The notes under the pieces: generated by a model | The model's input: only the letters and a program-made list of their open reading frames with translations | Told to the model about the DNA's origin: nothing | Databases searched by the model: none | Part shown: positions 5,467-6,938 of the stretch, piece after piece | Layout of the letters: each line of letters begins with the position of its first letter | How positions within the stretch are numbered: position 1 is the stretch's first letter | Origin: Deltaproteobacteria bacterium | Lineage (GTDB): Bacteria > Desulfobacterota > DSM-4660 > Desulfatiglandales > HGW-15 | Direction: 5' to 3' | Assembly: GCA_016926135.1 (NCBI GenBank) | Contig: JAFGPH010000169.1 | Coordinates: 1-6,938 of the forward strand | Length of the DNA: 6,938 nucleotides | Program-made: the position numbers and the translations under genes

Positions 5467-6537
5467 TCATGATCGGGCGGGTTTGGTGATGAAGCTGAAG
5501 TAGTCCTGGACGAACTTCCCGGAGACCACATGTGGTAGGGGGAAGTGGAGCTTCTCTTCCAAAAATACCCCGTTCAGGGCAAAGAAAAGCCGTCTGGAGA
5601 GTTCATCGAGTCTTTCCTGGAGTTCATCGAGGCAATGGGCGGAGGGTATCCCATGCAGGCGGCATGTCACGGGGCGGGAGGCGAAGGCGATACACCTCGC
5701 CTGCACGCTCAAGGGGCAGCGGTATCCGGGCGGCTCCAGCGCCTTTCCGGGAGGAGTTTCCCGCGCTTCATTCCTGCCTGTCCCCGGGCTGGATAACGTC
5801 CTGCAGATCTCCCTGTCTGTCTCGATACCCCTTTGTATCGCCTGGAGACGGTCTTCGCTGCTGAGCTTCCTGTTGAGATGGTAGCTGAGATGCGCCGCTT
5901 CGACAAGCTCGACCTGGAAGAAGCGGTGACAGCAGGAATCCGTATCCAGGCCGCAGCGAGGGGTTTCAGGACGGTCCTGGTGGAAGAGGTGAAATAGAGC
6001 CTCCGCTTCCTCCACCAGGGCTTCGTACTCCACGAAGTAAGGGTTCAGGTTGACGAGACGGCTTCCTTCAATCGAGGGCTCCCGAATGGTCAGTGCCCCT
6101 TCCTTCTTTCCGAATTTACGCAGGAACCACCACTGGTTGAAACTCGTGGATTCGACCCTGGTCTTCTTCAACTTCTTCCTGGCCAGCTTCAGGCTGAAGC
6201 CGCGGCGGAGGAGGTAGGACGTGACAAAGGTGCCCGTCCTGCCGATGCCGTGGGTACAGTGAACGAGTATCCTCTTTCCCAGGTAAATCGATTCGTCCAA
6301 CCACTGGAGGGCCTTCTCCATCTCCTGGAGCGAGGGGGCCTGGTCGTCGTCCACAGGGAGGTAGTAGACTTCAAAGCCGTGGTCTCTCTCTATCTGGTGA
6401 AGATCGCAGTATTCCCCGCAGAGGTTGACCATGGCCACAACCCCCTGTTCTCGGATGGAGTCCAGTTCTTGGTAGGACATGGGGGCATGGCCGACGGCCA
6501 ATTGCTCCGTGATCCAGGTCAAGGGGTATGCAGGCAT
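5467..6537 (-). CDS. Dual-specificity phosphatase fused to a YkgJ-like cysteine cluster domain
   Basis: A 356-residue cytoplasmic protein of two parts. Residues about 1-150 are a Cys-based protein phosphatase: WITEQLAVGHAPMS, VNLCGEYCDL, a candidate general acid in VDDDQAP (about 62-68), and the P-loop HCTHGIGRTGT with nucleophile C94 and R100. The second part (about 190-305) has cysteines spaced like the YkgJ / UPF0153 putative metal-binding family: CGLDTDSCC (195-203), then CPL..., C282, a RPVTCR motif and C302. Substrate and metal are unknown. The ATG at 6537 has GGGAG six bases before it; the alternative ATG at 6558 adds seven residues, forms an ATGA overlap with the upstream gene's stop, but lacks a ribosome site. 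Either way the gene is tightly coupled to its upstream neighbour. Homologues as I remember them begin MPxYxLTW, which favours 6537. Confidence 0.75.
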   Translation of the reverse strand: MPAYPLTWITEQLAVGHAPMSYQELDSIREQGVVAMVNLCGEYCDLHQIERDHGFEVYYLPVDDDQAPSLQEMEKALQWLDESIYLGKRILVHCTHGIGRTGTFVTSYLLRRGFSLKLARKKLKKTRVESTSFNQWWFLRKFGKKEGALTIREPSIEGSRLVNLNPYFVEYEALVEEAEALFHLFHQDRPETPRCGLDTDSCCHRFFQVELVEAAHLSYHLNRKLSSEDRLQAIQRGIETDREICRTLSSPGTGRNEARETPPGKALEPPGYRCPLSVQARCIAFASRPVTCRLHGIPSAHCLDELQERLDELSRRLFFALNGVFLEEKLHFPLPHVVSGKFVQDYFSFITKPARS

Positions 6538-6554
6538 GGAAATCTCCCGCTTGC

Positions 6555-6938
6555 TCATGAGGGTGGATACATAGCCAGGAATTGGTCTGCAGCGTTTTGC
6601 ACCTCATGATCATTTTCAAGTTTCTGATCCAGAAGTCGGGTGAACCCGAGCAGAAAACCGAGCATCTCCAGTTTCTTTTCCATCTCCGAAAGGGGGTTTC
6701 CCCTCTGGCGCACATCCATCCTGTCCCCGCTCAAGCGGATTTCAAAACCATGCCCCGTCAAGACACGATCGAGAAAACGGATCCTGCGGAACCTCCGATC
6801 CAGGGTCGCTCCGCCTCCCTTGAACTGAAGGGAGATGTAGTTCTGTCTTGATTCCGGGCCGAGCAGGGCGTCGATGACCACAAAATGATACCCGAAACGG
6901 ATGTTGATGTTCAGGTAATCCTCCGAGGTGACCGCAAA
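6555..6938 (-). CDS. C-terminal part of a PEP/pyruvate-binding (PPDK_N-like) protein, cut by the window edge
   Basis: The minus-strand frame is open from the right edge (6938) to a TGA at 6557-6555, giving the last 127 residues of a longer protein. An internal GTG at 6881 is not a credible start, since the residues before it (YLNINIRFGYHF) read on smoothly into VVIDALLGPESRQNYISLQF. That run, KGGGA, RRFRRIRFLDRVL and the closing LEMLGFLLGFTRLLDQKL recall the tails of large PPDK_N-domain proteins found in Desulfobacterota. The identification rests on memory of such tails; no catalytic motif (swivelling His, ATP-grasp) is inside the window. By family these proteins would bind ATP and PEP or pyruvate, but the role of this class is not established. 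Its stop overlaps the ATG at 6558 of the phosphatase frame, so the two form an operon. Confidence 0.6.
   Translation of the reverse strand, partial: FAVTSEDYLNINIRFGYHFVVIDALLGPESRQNYISLQFKGGGATLDRRFRRIRFLDRVLTGHGFEIRLSGDRMDVRQRGNPLSEMEKKLEMLGFLLGFTRLLDQKLENDHEVQNAADQFLAMYPPS

Noticed and set aside
6555..6881. Treating 6555-6881 as a complete 108-residue gene with GTG start
   Set aside because: The frame is open to the window edge and the residues before the GTG continue the same family-like sequence, so it is the tail of a larger gene.

Overview
The window looks like ordinary chromosomal DNA of a GC-rich anaerobic bacterium, most likely a Desulfobacterota (sulfate-reducer or syntroph-type 'deltaproteobacterium'). 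The main support is the AhbD/AhbA pair of the siroheme-dependent alternative heme pathway, backed by family resemblance of several small hypothetical proteins. This assignment comes from recalled family features, not from a search.

Layout. (1) 30-1575, plus strand: ahbD (radical SAM heme b synthase) overlapping ahbA (siroheme decarboxylase alpha-type subunit). (2) 1572-1868, minus strand: a 98-residue single-pass membrane protein, convergent with ahbA; the two stop codons share a CTAG palindrome. It has a near-consensus sigma70 promoter at 1949-1978. (3) 2100-2396, plus strand: a 98-residue cytoplasmic protein of possible winged-helix type, probably transcribed divergently from (2). A 145-bp spacer with an imperfect hairpin follows. 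(4) 2543-5237, plus strand: a likely three-gene envelope operon made of an OpgC-family multi-pass membrane acyltransferase, a small secreted protein of unknown function, and a secreted alpha/beta-hydrolase (BD-FAE/carboxylesterase type). A degenerate nonamer tandem repeat (4256-4301) provides the hydrolase start codon. (5) 5312-5428, minus strand: the C-terminal scrap of a response-regulator receiver domain, a probable pseudogene. (6) 5467-6938, minus strand: a two-gene operon running in from the right edge. It holds the C-terminal 127 residues of a protein that resembles the tail of PEP/pyruvate-binding (PPDK_N-type) proteins, then a fusion of a dual-specificity phosphatase with a YkgJ-like cysteine cluster domain.

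How the genes may work together. AhbD and AhbA act at the two ends of siroheme to didecarboxysiroheme to Fe-coproporphyrin III to heme; AhbB and AhbC must lie elsewhere. The OpgC-like protein, secreted hydrolase and small exported protein could add and remove acyl esters on a periplasmic glycan (inference). The PPDK_N-like tail and the phosphatase fusion are translationally close and suggest a phospho-signalling or phosphotransfer unit of unknown purpose. No tRNA, rRNA, CRISPR array, insertion sequence or att site was seen. No gene-free stretch exceeds 300 bases.
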